Below, piece by piece: positions 51,217 through 59,615 of a stretch of DNA of 64,000 nucleotides. The stretch is from Clostridia bacterium (lineage in GTDB: Bacteria > Bacillota > Clostridia > Oscillospirales > Acutalibacteraceae), in assembly GCA_017516315.1 (NCBI GenBank), contig JAFXDE010000043.1, forward strand, positions 1 to 64,000, given 5' to 3'. Position 1 is the stretch's first letter, and every line of letters starts with the position of its first letter. The notes beneath the pieces are model-generated. The model was not told the origin of the DNA. It saw only the letters and a program-made list of their open reading frames with translations, and ran no database searches. The position numbers and the translations under genes are program-made.

Positions 51217-52092
51217 ATGAAGCAGACGGTGTATGTTGATGTTTTAGTGATAATAAATGTTTACATAAATTACGGACTTTTACTTATGAGTGCCTTTTTC
51301 AGAAGGCTTCCGCCCGAAAGGCTGAAAATGCTTTTAGCGTCTCTTTTCGGCGGTATATATTCTCTTATAATACTTACTGATATCAGCGATCTTATGATTT
51401 CTCTGTCCCGTATACCGGCACTGCTTATTATGACATATATTACCTTCGGTTATAAAAGCAAAAAGGATTATATTAAAGCGGTGCTTACTTTTTTCGGTGT
51501 AAATATGATATTTGCAGGGACAATGTTTATGCTGTGGTTTCTTCTGTGTCCGGAAAATATGTATTATAACAGCGGAATAGTGTATTTCGATATCGATGCT
51601 TTTACCTTGGTAATGCTTACGGTGGCGGCTTATTTTGTTATAAGGCTTGTCGCGGTTATAAATAAAAGTAAGGTACCGCGATGCTTTTCATATACGCTTA
51701 AAATATCCGCCTTTGAAAGTGAATTCTGCTGCAAGGCCTTGTACGATTCGGGAAACAGTCTTTGTGATCCCTTCAGCGGAGAGGGTGTAACGGTGGTAAA
51801 CAGAGAAGTATTTAAAAGCTCTGTTTCTGAAGATTTGTTTTCGGATTTTGAAAATAACGACAGCATCAGAGGAATGAAGCTTATTCCCGTGAAAACCCTT
51901 TCGGGAACGAGGCTTATACCCTCTTTCAGAGCTGACAGAATTCAGATAAAGGATTTGGAAAAAAATCTGATTATTGAAAAACCGATAATTGCGGTTACAG
52001 ATGAAAAAATACACGGAGGTGAATACGGAGCTCTTCTGCATTCGACAGTTTTTGATGATACCAAAGGAGAAATTTATGTTTTACATACTTGA
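51217..52092 (+). CDS. spoIIGA: Sigma-E processing peptidase SpoIIGA
   Basis: A 291-residue membrane-embedded aspartic protease that matures pro-sigma-E in the mother cell after a signal from the forespore. The N-terminal half has five hydrophobic segments starting [17 protein letters not shown]; the C-terminal protease domain has the catalytic [17 protein letters not shown] near residue 177 (active Asp in the DSGN motif). ATG 51217 follows AGGGTGAT. Its last 17 nt overlap sigE, as expected for the spoIIG pair. Length is close to the B. subtilis enzyme. Confidence 0.92.
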   Translation: MKQTVYVDVLVIINVYINYGLLLMSAFFRRLPPERLKMLLASLFGGIYSLIILTDISDLMISLSRIPALLIMTYITFGYKSKKDYIKAVLTFFGVNMIFAGTMFMLWFLLCPENMYYNSGIVYFDIDAFTLVMLTVAAYFVIRLVAVINKSKVPRCFSYTLKISAFESEFCCKALYDSGNSLCDPFSGEGVTVVNREVFKSSVSEDLFSDFENNDSIRGMKLIPVKTLSGTRLIPSFRADRIQIKDLEKNLIIEKPIIAVTDEKIHGGEYGALLHSTVFDDTKGEIYVLHT

Positions 52093-52786
52093 GAAAATAA
52101 TCAGAAAAATTGAGAATATATTTTTAAGAGGAAGCAATGAGGTTTATTATGTGAACGGCTCAGAAAATCTTCCTGCACCTCTTACCAAGGAGAGAGAGGA
52201 CGAAATACTTTCAGAGTTTTCCGAGAATAATTTCTCAAACAGAGAGCTTCTGATAACTCATAATCTCCGTCTGGTAGTATATATAGCGAGAAAATTTGAA
52301 AACACGGGAATAAATATTGAGGATCTGGTTTCTATAGGCACAATAGGTCTCATAAAAGCGGTAAATACCTTTTGCCCCGGTAAAAAAATCAAGCTTGCGA
52401 CTTATGCTTCGAGGTGTATCGAGAATGAAATACTGATGTATCTGAGAAAAACTGCCAATCTGAAAAATGAAATGTCTATTGATGAGCCTCTCAATGTGGA
52501 CTGGGACGGAAATGAGCTGCTTTTATCGGATGTGCTCGGAAGCGATAACGATGAAGTAAACCGTAACATAGAAATGGAGGATGAAAAAAATCAGCTTCTC
52601 AAAATAGTATCGGGTCTCGAAGAGAGGGAGAGACAGATAATGACTATGCGCTTCGGACTTTTCGGCTCTAAAGAATACACCCAGAAGGAGGTAGCCGATA
52701 TGCTCGGAATATCACAAAGCTACATATCGAGACTCGAAAAAAGAATTATCGAAAAAATAAAAATACAGCTTATAAAACAGCTGTAA
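52076..52786 (+). CDS. sigE: RNA polymerase sporulation sigma factor E, pro-form
   Basis: A 236-residue sigma-70 factor that drives early mother-cell genes. Residues 1-21 ([20 protein letters not shown]) form the amphipathic pro-sequence, cut before the conserved EVYYVNGSE. Region 2 includes [19 protein letters not shown] and [15 protein letters not shown] near 80-100; region 4 ends [19 protein letters not shown] near 208 (helix-turn-helix). AAAGGAGA precedes ATG 52076, inside spoIIGA. In many spore formers sigG follows directly; here it does not, and a sugar kinase comes next. Confidence 0.94.
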   Translation: MFYILEKIIRKIENIFLRGSNEVYYVNGSENLPAPLTKEREDEILSEFSENNFSNRELLITHNLRLVVYIARKFENTGINIEDLVSIGTIGLIKAVNTFCPGKKIKLATYASRCIENEILMYLRKTANLKNEMSIDEPLNVDWDGNELLLSDVLGSDNDEVNRNIEMEDEKNQLLKIVSGLEERERQIMTMRFGLFGSKEYTQKEVADMLGISQSYISRLEKRIIEKIKIQLIKQL

Positions 52787-52790
52787 TTTG

Positions 52791-52818
52791 TTGACAATAT
52801 GCGGCGGAATGGTATAAA
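52791..52818 (+). promoter_or_regulatory. SigA-type promoter of the PfkB kinase gene
   Basis: Perfect TTGACA (52791-52796), a 16-nt spacer and TATAAA (52813-52818), about 28 nt before the ATG. Transcription of this unit is therefore probably independent of sigE. Confidence 0.75.
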
Positions 52819-52846
52819 ATGTAAAAAAATGCAGGAGGAATAAAAT

Positions 52847-53761
52847 ATGGGCTTTGCAGCAGGATACGGAAAAACAAATGTAGATTTACTCTTTGAAAAT
52901 ATGCCGAGACTTCCCGAGGAGGGTGAAGAGATTTTCACTGACAGATTCTCTCTCTGTATCGGCGGAGGAGTACCGGGAACGATGATAACTCTCGGCAGAC
53001 TAGGTATAGAATGTAAAACCGTAACGGAGCTTTCCGATGATATGTTTTCACGCTTTGCTATGGATGAATTCAGAAAGGCCGGAGTAGAGCCTGTCAATGT
53101 TTTTCACGGAGATAAGGTAGCTGTAAACATTACCGCCGCCGCAATCACAAAAAATGACCGTACCTTCTGGTCCTACGGAAACACAGAGGACTCAGCCAAA
53201 GCAGAAGAAATTTACTCTGCTCTCAAGGGCGCAAAAGCCGTAGCCATGCACGAAAGCTATACGGAGGTTTATCGCAGGCTTAAGGAAGAGGGGACTACCG
53301 TTATTCTCGACACAGGCTTTATAGAGGGAATGTCTCTCGAATCCTTTAAGGAGAGACTTCTCGTAGCTGATTACTATCTTCCTAACCGTAAGGAGGCTAT
53401 GATCATAACCGGAGAAACCGATCCGAAGAAGGCCGCTGAGGTTTTAAGTGAATATCTTGACACAGCTATAGTGAAGCTCGATAAGGACGGCTGTCTTATT
53501 TATGATAAAAAGAGCTACACTTATGTCAAAAGCATCGATGAGTTTGTACATGTGGATTCTACAGGTGCCGGTGATGCTTTCTTTGCAGGCTTTATGTTCG
53601 GAATTATGATCGGTGAGCCTGTAGAAAGATGCGTGCTTTTCGGAAATATTACAGGCGGTAAATGTGTAACAGCCGTCGGATGCACCACTGCCTATGTGAC
53701 AAGAGAGGAGCTTTATGCTCTTGCCGAAAAATATAAGGATAATATAATTTATAATTACTAA
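52847..53761 (+). CDS. PfkB-family carbohydrate kinase
   Basis: A 304-residue ribokinase-fold enzyme that phosphorylates a sugar or nucleoside with ATP. The N-terminal substrate face contains GGGVPGTMITLGRLGIE near residue 37; the C-terminal signature HVDSTGAGDAFFAGF near 240 holds the catalytic Asp and anion hole. GCAGGAGG lies before ATG 52847. It starts a run of three genes on the same strand (kinase, HAD phosphatase, lipase-like) with gaps of 9 and 20 nt. The substrate could be fructose, 2-keto-3-deoxygluconate or a nucleoside; sequence alone does not tell. Confidence 0.85.
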   Translation: MGFAAGYGKTNVDLLFENMPRLPEEGEEIFTDRFSLCIGGGVPGTMITLGRLGIECKTVTELSDDMFSRFAMDEFRKAGVEPVNVFHGDKVAVNITAAAITKNDRTFWSYGNTEDSAKAEEIYSALKGAKAVAMHESYTEVYRRLKEEGTTVILDTGFIEGMSLESFKERLLVADYYLPNRKEAMIITGETDPKKAAEVLSEYLDTAIVKLDKDGCLIYDKKSYTYVKSIDEFVHVDSTGAGDAFFAGFMFGIMIGEPVERCVLFGNITGGKCVTAVGCTTAYVTREELYALAEKYKDNIIYNY

Positions 53762-53770
53762 GGTGCTGTT

Positions 53771-54595
53771 ATGGAATGTAAAAAGTATTCGGATTGGCTT
53801 GTGGTGTCCGATATCGACGGGACGCTGAATAATACTTTAAGGCGCACGCCGAAGGTGAATACGCAGGCAATCGACAGGTTTGTTCATACACTCGGCGGCT
53901 CCTTTACTCTTGCCTCAGCGAGAAATGTGCAATCCTTAAAGCCTCATTATATGAAGCTTCCCGATGTTAGAACTCCCGCAATAGTTCTTAACGGTGCAGG
54001 AATATATGATTTTTCGAAGGAAAAGATGCTTTGGTTTAATTCTATTCCTACTTCGGGAAAAGAGATTATAAAAAAAGCGATGGATAAGTTTCCTTTTCTC
54101 GAAATCGGTGTGTTTACGGATGATATGATTTATCTGGTAAGAGCTAAATATTTATCTCCGGTTATGATGCTGCTCGACTCCCTCAGACACAGAAAATGCG
54201 ACAGCATAGATGATGTTCCCGAGGATAAGTGGGGTAAGGTTATTTTTTACTGCTTTCCTAATCAGAAAAAGAAAATCAAAGAATTTGTTATCGGTATTTC
54301 GGGAACAGAGCTTTCGTATATCGACACTACTGCTTTTTCCTTCGATATGTTAAGCAGCAGTACACATAAGGGTAATGCCGTAAGGGTTCTGGCGGAAATT
54401 CTGCATATTCCCGAAGAAAACATCGGTGCAATAGGTGACTATTATAATGACCTTGATATGCTGAAAACAGTTTCTCATCCTGCCTGCTGTGAGCAGGCTC
54501 CCGAGGAGATACATAAGGTGTGCGAGTTTCACGCCTGTCATTGCAATAAAGGTGCTGTAGCAGATTTTCTCAGATACATAGAAGAAAAATACTGA
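53771..54595 (+). CDS. HAD-superfamily (Cof-type) phosphatase
   Basis: A 274-residue cytosolic phosphatase of HAD subfamily IIB. Motif I is VVSDIDGTLNNT near residue 11 (nucleophile Asp and acid/base Asp), motif II includes the ASARN segment near 45, Lys of motif III is in STHKGNAVRV near 200, and motif IV is AIGDYYNDLDML near 222. The cap domain lies between motifs II and III. GGTGCTGTT precedes the ATG. It starts 9 nt after the kinase gene, consistent with dephosphorylating a sugar phosphate linked to that kinase; this pairing is inferred. Confidence 0.85.
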   Translation: MECKKYSDWLVVSDIDGTLNNTLRRTPKVNTQAIDRFVHTLGGSFTLASARNVQSLKPHYMKLPDVRTPAIVLNGAGIYDFSKEKMLWFNSIPTSGKEIIKKAMDKFPFLEIGVFTDDMIYLVRAKYLSPVMMLLDSLRHRKCDSIDDVPEDKWGKVIFYCFPNQKKKIKEFVIGISGTELSYIDTTAFSFDMLSSSTHKGNAVRVLAEILHIPEENIGAIGDYYNDLDMLKTVSHPACCEQAPEEIHKVCEFHACHCNKGAVADFLRYIEEKY

Positions 54596-54615
54596 CAAAA
54601 GAAAGGGTGTTATTT

Positions 54616-56055
54616 ATGAAGAAGTTAATCAGTATTGCTTTGTCTTTAGCTATGCTTTTTACTCTGACTGTATCGGCTTTTGCTCAGGCGCAGGAGAGTG
54701 ACGAAAGCTATGAGGGTTACCCTGTTGTCGTGGTAAGAGGTATCGATTTCGGAGGTTTTTACCTGGAGGATGGAAGTCCTGCTATAAGCTTTCAGCTGGC
54801 TGATGCCTTTATTCTTTTAAAAAATTACTTTACCGAGCTTGTAATCAATAAAAATGAAGATGCTTTTTTAAGCAGTGCTATGATGCTCGCAGCAGATATT
54901 CTCGAGCCTATTTCTATGGATAAGGAGGGTAACTCCGTCCATCAGCTTTATTTCGATAAGTACGAAAAATCTATGGATAATTATCCCGACGAGGTTCCTC
55001 TTATGGAGGATAAAGGCGAAACGGGAATAATAAAAACGGCTATTGATGCCATAGGTGCTGAAAATGTTTATTATTTCACCTATGATTGGCGAAAGAGCGC
55101 CAAAGAAATAGCCGCTGACCTTAACAGCTTTATTGGAAATATTCTCTCGGATAAGGTTAATATTATTGCCGTAAGCATGGGAGGTATGGTTACAACCTCA
55201 TATCTTTATTATTACGGTGCGGAAAAGGTGAATAACCTTCTTTATGTTTCTTCTGCCCATAACGGTACCTATGGCCCGGGTGATGCCTTTAACGGTGATA
55301 TTTATTTTGACGGTAATGTTATTTTTAACCGCATAAAAAAATCCTTTTCGGGAGGACTGATAAGCGGTCTCTTCCTTAATTTAATCGGCAAAATCGGTGT
55401 ATTTGATGCTGTGACAGCTGTTGCTAATAAGGTAGTGGAGAATAATCCGCAGTTTCTTAATAACGATATGCTCAGAAGCGGCTTCGGTACTCTTTTAGGC
55501 TTATGGGCTATGTGTCCCGATGATAAGTTCACAAGCGGTGTGGAATTTATGTTCGGCGGCTACGAGGATGAATATCCCGTTCTTATGGATAAGCTCGAAG
55601 AAACCGAGGAATTCCTTTTTGCTACGGAGGATATAATAAACAGTGCAGCAGAAAGCGGAGTAAGGCTATCCTTTATTTCGAATTATAATACTCCTCTCGC
55701 ACCCTATTACAGAAGCTCATTTTTACAGGGTGACGGTGTTCTCGAAACAAAGCTTACATCGAACTTTGCTACGGTAGCTGACTATGGTGAAGTGCTTACC
55801 GAAGAGCAGCTTTCAAAGGCTGATAAGGATTATGTTTCACCCGACGGAATAATCGATGCTACTACAGCGCTTTACAGAGATGTTACCTGGTTTGTTAAGG
55901 ATGCCGAGCATGTAGCGGCAAGATATGGAAGTGAGTACGCTGATTTTGTTATGTGGCTTGTTCTTTCCGAAAATCAGCCGACGGTAAAAACATCTTCTAA
56001 GTATCCGCAGTTTATGGCTGTGGATGCTGAACGAAATCTTACAGCAGCTGAATAA
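54616..56055 (+). CDS. Secreted lipase-like alpha/beta-hydrolase
   Basis: A 479-residue exported protein. The signal peptide covers about residues 1-26 (ending SAFAQAQ). The nucleophile elbow is IAVSMGGMVTTSYLY near 185 (G/A-x-S-x-G), preceded by YFTYDWRKS near 155 as in lecithin:cholesterol acyltransferase-like lipases. Near the C-terminus, VSPDGIIDATTALYRDVTW and the following DAEHVA supply the likely catalytic His. It has no C-terminal anchor, unlike the related gene at 1-744. AAAGGGTG precedes ATG 54616; an in-frame GTG at 54607 lies in that site. The substrate is unknown. Confidence 0.8.
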   Translation: MKKLISIALSLAMLFTLTVSAFAQAQESDESYEGYPVVVVRGIDFGGFYLEDGSPAISFQLADAFILLKNYFTELVINKNEDAFLSSAMMLAADILEPISMDKEGNSVHQLYFDKYEKSMDNYPDEVPLMEDKGETGIIKTAIDAIGAENVYYFTYDWRKSAKEIAADLNSFIGNILSDKVNIIAVSMGGMVTTSYLYYYGAEKVNNLLYVSSAHNGTYGPGDAFNGDIYFDGNVIFNRIKKSFSGGLISGLFLNLIGKIGVFDAVTAVANKVVENNPQFLNNDMLRSGFGTLLGLWAMCPDDKFTSGVEFMFGGYEDEYPVLMDKLEETEEFLFATEDIINSAAESGVRLSFISNYNTPLAPYYRSSFLQGDGVLETKLTSNFATVADYGEVLTEEQLSKADKDYVSPDGIIDATTALYRDVTWFVKDAEHVAARYGSEYADFVMWLVLSENQPTVKTSSKYPQFMAVDAERNLTAAE

Positions 56056-56060
56056 AACAA

Positions 56061-56094
56061 ATACCGCCCCGTACCTTAAAGGATGAGGCGGTAT
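56061..56094. terminator. Bidirectional terminator between convergent genes
   Basis: An 8-bp stem (ATACCGCC with GGCGGTAT) around an 18-nt loop, with T-rich flanks on both strands (GTTTTATTTG to the right; TTTGTTTT read on the minus strand). It serves the lipase-like gene and the opposite phosphoesterase gene. Confidence 0.75.
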
Positions 56095-56097
56095 GTT

Positions 56098-57210
56098 TTA
56101 TTTGAGAAGCTTTTTACCGAAAATACATGCGGCGGCAGTTATTCCGATAACTACACCTAATTTCCGTGCCTTGGACAGTGCTTCATCGACTGATGAGGGC
56201 ATGTGAGAGAAAACGAATTCTTTTACGGGCTTTGACGGCTTATAATCACAAAGCTCTCCCATGGTCACGGTATAGCTTTTATAATTTCTGATATCCTTTT
56301 CGTCGAGGATATAGACTCTTACTCCGCGCTTATCTCCGGCACCGTAGGTGCTGAAGCCTGCACCCTGAGAGTAACCGAGGTCTATTCCGTCTTTACGGGT
56401 TATAAAGCTGTTTATATGGTCGTGACCTACGAAGATGCCGAGAACATCGCCCTTTTCCTTGAGCGCATCAAATTCACCGTTATTAATCTCGGGAACGGCG
56501 GGAGATTCATACATAAATCCGCCTTCGGCTATTGTCTTGCTGTCAAGCTTCCAAAAGGTATTATTTCTGCTTTTAAAGGCTTCTACGGAGCCTTTTTCCT
56601 TTTTAGGGCATTTAATGAGAGTATCGTAGTATTCGGGAACAGGTATATGCTGAAAAACAAATGACGGAAGATAAGCACCTGTTTTTTTCTTTAATCTTTC
56701 GCGTTCTTTTCTGAACCATTCTATCTGTTCTTTCTTAACGGGTGAATACGCTCCGTCAGGCTCTTTTTTGTTCGAGTCGATGAGATAAAGATTAAAGATT
56801 TCCTTTTCCTTAGCCGAATCGAAAATCTGAAGGGAATAGGTTCCCTTGTCCTCGTCGCATCTCGGTATTCCGAATCTGCAGCCGGAATAGGAGGAGTAGA
56901 TTTTTATCTGTGTATCCTTGGTTACGCTGCCGTCATCATCGTGATTTCCGAAGGTCATACAGAAGGGGATATTTCTTTCTTCCATCGGTGTAATAAAAGC
57001 ATTGATAACAGCTCTGACCTTATTTTCCGCATCTGTTTTATAGCAGGAGTGGTAAGCCTGTACCTGGTCTCCCGTGAGAACTACGAGGTCAGGCTTTTCT
57101 TTATCAAGAGCGAGCTCGATGAGCTTTATAGTGTCCGGATTAACGGGATAATCCTCTTGAATATCGGCTATCTGCATTATTTTGAAAGTACCGTTATTGA
57201 AATGAAGCAT
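56098..57210 (-). CDS. Calcineurin-like metallophosphoesterase with C-terminal hydrophobic tail
   Basis: A 370-residue protein of the same superfamily as the one at 1144. Motifs in order: IADIQED near residue 13, with Gln where most have His; LTGDQVQA near 45, FGNHDDDG near 85, FQHIPVPEYY near 184 and GHDHINSF near 262. A hydrophobic segment (LGVVIGITAAACIFG) with LysLys at the end suggests a tail anchor. The start ATG at 57210 has GGGAGG upstream; a longer in-frame version would cross its own promoter. It is convergent with the lipase-like gene and may be involved in the same envelope process. Confidence 0.83.
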   Translation of the reverse strand: MLHFNNGTFKIMQIADIQEDYPVNPDTIKLIELALDKEKPDLVVLTGDQVQAYHSCYKTDAENKVRAVINAFITPMEERNIPFCMTFGNHDDDGSVTKDTQIKIYSSYSGCRFGIPRCDEDKGTYSLQIFDSAKEKEIFNLYLIDSNKKEPDGAYSPVKKEQIEWFRKERERLKKKTGAYLPSFVFQHIPVPEYYDTLIKCPKKEKGSVEAFKSRNNTFWKLDSKTIAEGGFMYESPAVPEINNGEFDALKEKGDVLGIFVGHDHINSFITRKDGIDLGYSQGAGFSTYGAGDKRGVRVYILDEKDIRNYKSYTVTMGELCDYKPSKPVKEFVFSHMPSSVDEALSKARKLGVVIGITAAACIFGKKLLK

Positions 57211-57240
57211 TTTTACGCCTCCCTGATATATTCTCATAAC

Positions 57241-57269
57241 AGTATATATCTTTTGCCTCTGAAGGTCAA
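57241..57269 (-). promoter_or_regulatory. SigA-type promoter of the second metallophosphoesterase
   Basis: Read on the minus strand: TTGACC (57269-57264), a 17-nt spacer, TATACT (57246-57241), 30 nt before the ATG at 57210. A TATAAT on the plus strand at 57303-57308, without a good -35, could serve the divergent DUF3343 gene. Confidence 0.72.
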
Positions 57270-57331
57270 TATCAAAAGGTAACAAGACAAAAGAAAAATT
57301 CATATAATAAACCGATAAGGGGGTAATTAAG

Positions 57332-57562
57332 TTGACATATACCTATATAAAATTTGAAAGTCAGACCCAGGGCGAAAAAGCCAGAAGTCTGCTTAAGAAA
57401 AATAATATAAAATCGCATCTCAGAAGAAATCCTAATCCTGACCGCAAACAGGGCTGCAACTTTGCCCTTTTTGTTGATGGAAATATATGGAAGGCATACG
57501 AGATAATAACAGTGGGCGGAATAAGCAGTTCAGGGGTAGAGACTTACCGTGAGAGAATATGA
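57332..57562 (+). CDS. DUF3343 putative Se/S carrier-like protein
   Basis: A 76-residue protein resembling DUF3343, a small ferredoxin-like fold called a putative Se/S carrier. The family pattern of a beta strand, a Lys-rich helix (GEKARSLLKKNN), then a conserved Cys before a hydrophobic strand (RKQGCNFALFV) is present. The start is TTG 57332, after AAGGGGG. Its last four bases overlap the start of the cysteine desulfurase as ATGA, so the pair is translationally coupled. That supports passage of persulfide or selenide between them. A selenium role is inference; no selD, selA or yedF is in the window. Confidence 0.75.
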   Translation: MTYTYIKFESQTQGEKARSLLKKNNIKSHLRRNPNPDRKQGCNFALFVDGNIWKAYEIITVGGISSSGVETYRERI

Positions 57563-58710
57563 TTTATCTTGATAACGGTGCTACTTCCTTCCCGAAGCCC
57601 TGCTGCGTAACGGAAAGCGTGCTCAGGACTGTCAGATATTCCGGCGGAAGTCCGGGAAGAGGAGGGCACAGTAACAGCATAAAAGCCGGAGAAACCGTCT
57701 ACAGGACGAGAGAGCTGCTGGGAGAAATGTTTTCATGCGAGGCAGACGGAGTAGTTTTTACCGACAATTGCACTACGGCTCTTAATACGGCGATTAAAGG
57801 TGTCTGTAAAAAAGGTGACAGAGTGCTTACCTCTTCGCTTGAACACAATTCCGTACTAAGACCGCTGGAAAAACTGAAACAGCAGGGAATAATAACTTAT
57901 GAAACAGTGAAAATAAATCCTCTGTGCGATTCGGAAACTGTCCGTAATTTTAAAGAGATGACTGATAATAATACGAAGGTTATCGTATGTACATTCGCAT
58001 CTAATGTTTTCGGTACCGTTTTACCCATAGAGGAGATAGGAAGATTTTGCAGAGAAAAAGATATAATTTTTATCGTGGACGGAGCGCAGGCGGCAGGTGC
58101 ATTTGAAATAGATATGAAAAAAATGAACATCGATATTCTCTGCATCCCCGGTCACAAGGGCTTGTTCGGTCCGTCGGGAACGGGAGCTATGCTGCTGTCC
58201 GGAAGAGTAATGCCTGAGGAGCTGACTCAGGGTGGCACGGGCAGCTATTCGATGGATAAAAATCAGCCCGCGTCGGCGCCTGACAGATACGAAAGCGGAA
58301 CTCTTAATCTGCCGGGAATAGCAGGCCTTAATTCGGGAATAAGTTTTATACGAAGGTTCGGCGGTGAAAAAGCCGTGCATCAGAAGGAGACAGCATTAAT
58401 TAAGCTTCTCGAAGAGGATTTATCGGTTATAAAAGGGGTTAAGCTTTATCCCTATATGAATTCTGCCGTAAGATCGCCTATACTCTCCTTTAACATCGGT
58501 GACTATCACAGCGAAGAGGTGGGGGCATATCTTGACAAAAACGGAATAGCCGTCAGGGCAGGCTATCACTGTGCCGGATTGGCTCACAGTAATTACGGTA
58601 CTGCCTACAGCGGATGTGTGAGAGTGACTCCGGGAATATTTAACAGTATAAAAGATATAAAAAATCTTGTTTTTTACTGTAATAAAATTGCATTAGGAAA
58701 AAATTTGTGA
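57559..58710 (+). CDS. Class V aminotransferase-fold cysteine desulfurase
   Basis: A 383-residue PLP enzyme that takes sulfur (or selenium) from cysteine (or selenocysteine). The N-terminus is IYLDNGATSFPKP; PLP contacts include SSLEHNSVLRP near residue 95 and VDGAQAAGAFEID near 175; the PLP lysine is in IPGHKGLFGPSGTGA near 200. The reactive cysteine lies in RAGYHCAGLAHSNYGT near 338, in the short-loop form of SufS/CsdB-type (group II) enzymes. No sufBCD is adjacent, so it is more likely a SufS-like paralogue working with the DUF3343 protein than the main Fe-S enzyme. Confidence 0.88.
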   Translation: MIYLDNGATSFPKPCCVTESVLRTVRYSGGSPGRGGHSNSIKAGETVYRTRELLGEMFSCEADGVVFTDNCTTALNTAIKGVCKKGDRVLTSSLEHNSVLRPLEKLKQQGIITYETVKINPLCDSETVRNFKEMTDNNTKVIVCTFASNVFGTVLPIEEIGRFCREKDIIFIVDGAQAAGAFEIDMKKMNIDILCIPGHKGLFGPSGTGAMLLSGRVMPEELTQGGTGSYSMDKNQPASAPDRYESGTLNLPGIAGLNSGISFIRRFGGEKAVHQKETALIKLLEEDLSVIKGVKLYPYMNSAVRSPILSFNIGDYHSEEVGAYLDKNGIAVRAGYHCAGLAHSNYGTAYSGCVRVTPGIFNSIKDIKNLVFYCNKIALGKNL

Positions 58711-58716
58711 TATAAT
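58688..58716 (+). promoter_or_regulatory. SigA-type promoter of cdaA-cdaR
   Basis: TTGCAT (58688-58693), a 17-nt spacer and perfect TATAAT (58711-58716). It begins inside the end of the cysteine desulfurase gene and is 42 nt before the cdaA ATG. Confidence 0.75.
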
Positions 58717-58757
58717 CGTTAAGAAGAAGTTTCTATGGCGTTTTTGCGGAGGATAAT

Positions 58758-59615
58758 ATGCTTGATTTTTTAAAAGAATTTTTTGAAGGAGCTTTAAAGC
58801 TTAGCAGGTCTGTTGCCTGGTACGATATAGTTGACATACTGTTTGTTGCTTTTGCTTTTTATTATGTTATTAAGCTTCTGAGACAGACGAGAGCCTTTCA
58901 TCTCGTTAAAGGCATAGTCTTTATGGGCTTGATTTACTTTGTGGTGTCGTCATTCAATATGAGTGCCAGCAGTTATATCCTTAATCAGCTTTTCAGTAAC
59001 ATCGTAATAGTAATGCTTCTTCTCTTTCAGCCCGAACTCAGACATGCCATCGAAAGCTTCGGCAGAGGGGACTTCAGAAAGCTTTCTATCTTTTCTTCCC
59101 GAAATTCAGATTTTTATAAAGAAGAAAGTGAAGTGGTTGCCGCCGACATTTCAAAGGCTGTTTCAAATATGAGCGACAGTAAAACAGGCGCTCTTATTGT
59201 TATAGAAGGTAAAACTCCTTTGGGGGAAATTATTGCTACGGGAAGCATCTCAGATGCGGCTGTCAGTGAGGTAATGCTCGAAAACATTTTCTTTCCGAAA
59301 TCACCTCTTCATGACGGTGCGGTTGTGGTCCGTGATAACCGTATTTATGCGGCAGGCTGTATTCTTCCTCTTACGCAGAACGAGGTCAGCGCAGAGCTCG
59401 GTACGCGTCACAGAGCCGCTATCGGCATGAGTGAGCACAGCGATGCTCTTGTGGTTGTTGTCTCTGAGGAAACCGGCTCTATTTCTATTGCAAGCGGCGG
59501 CACTCTCGAGAGAAATCTTACTGTAGGTGAGGTTCGTGAAACTATAGGTAATTTCCTTAAAAGCGACAGCTCTGAAACAGGAAAGAGCTTTAAGATTCTT
59601 CGGAGGAGAAGATAA
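58758..59615 (+). CDS. cdaA: Membrane diadenylate cyclase CdaA
   Basis: A 285-residue enzyme that makes the second messenger c-di-AMP from two ATP; c-di-AMP controls potassium uptake, osmolytes and wall homeostasis. Three membrane helices cover about residues 20-90. The DAC domain follows: QPELRHAIESFGRG near 92, SPLHDGAVVVRDNRI near 180 (DGA motif) and GTRHRAAIGMSEHSDALVVV near 213 (RHR motif). CGGAGG lies before ATG 58758. The stop overlaps the cdaR start (TAATG). Length and layout match B. subtilis CdaA. Confidence 0.95.
   Translation: MLDFLKEFFEGALKLSRSVAWYDIVDILFVAFAFYYVIKLLRQTRAFHLVKGIVFMGLIYFVVSSFNMSASSYILNQLFSNIVIVMLLLFQPELRHAIESFGRGDFRKLSIFSSRNSDFYKEESEVVAADISKAVSNMSDSKTGALIVIEGKTPLGEIIATGSISDAAVSEVMLENIFFPKSPLHDGAVVVRDNRIYAAGCILPLTQNEVSAELGTRHRAAIGMSEHSDALVVVVSEETGSISIASGGTLERNLTVGEVRETIGNFLKSDSSETGKSFKILRRRR

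Noticed and set aside
57211..57303. N-terminal extension of the second metallophosphoesterase
   Set aside because: It spans a good promoter (57241-57269) and has no ribosome site; ATG 57210 has GGGAGG.
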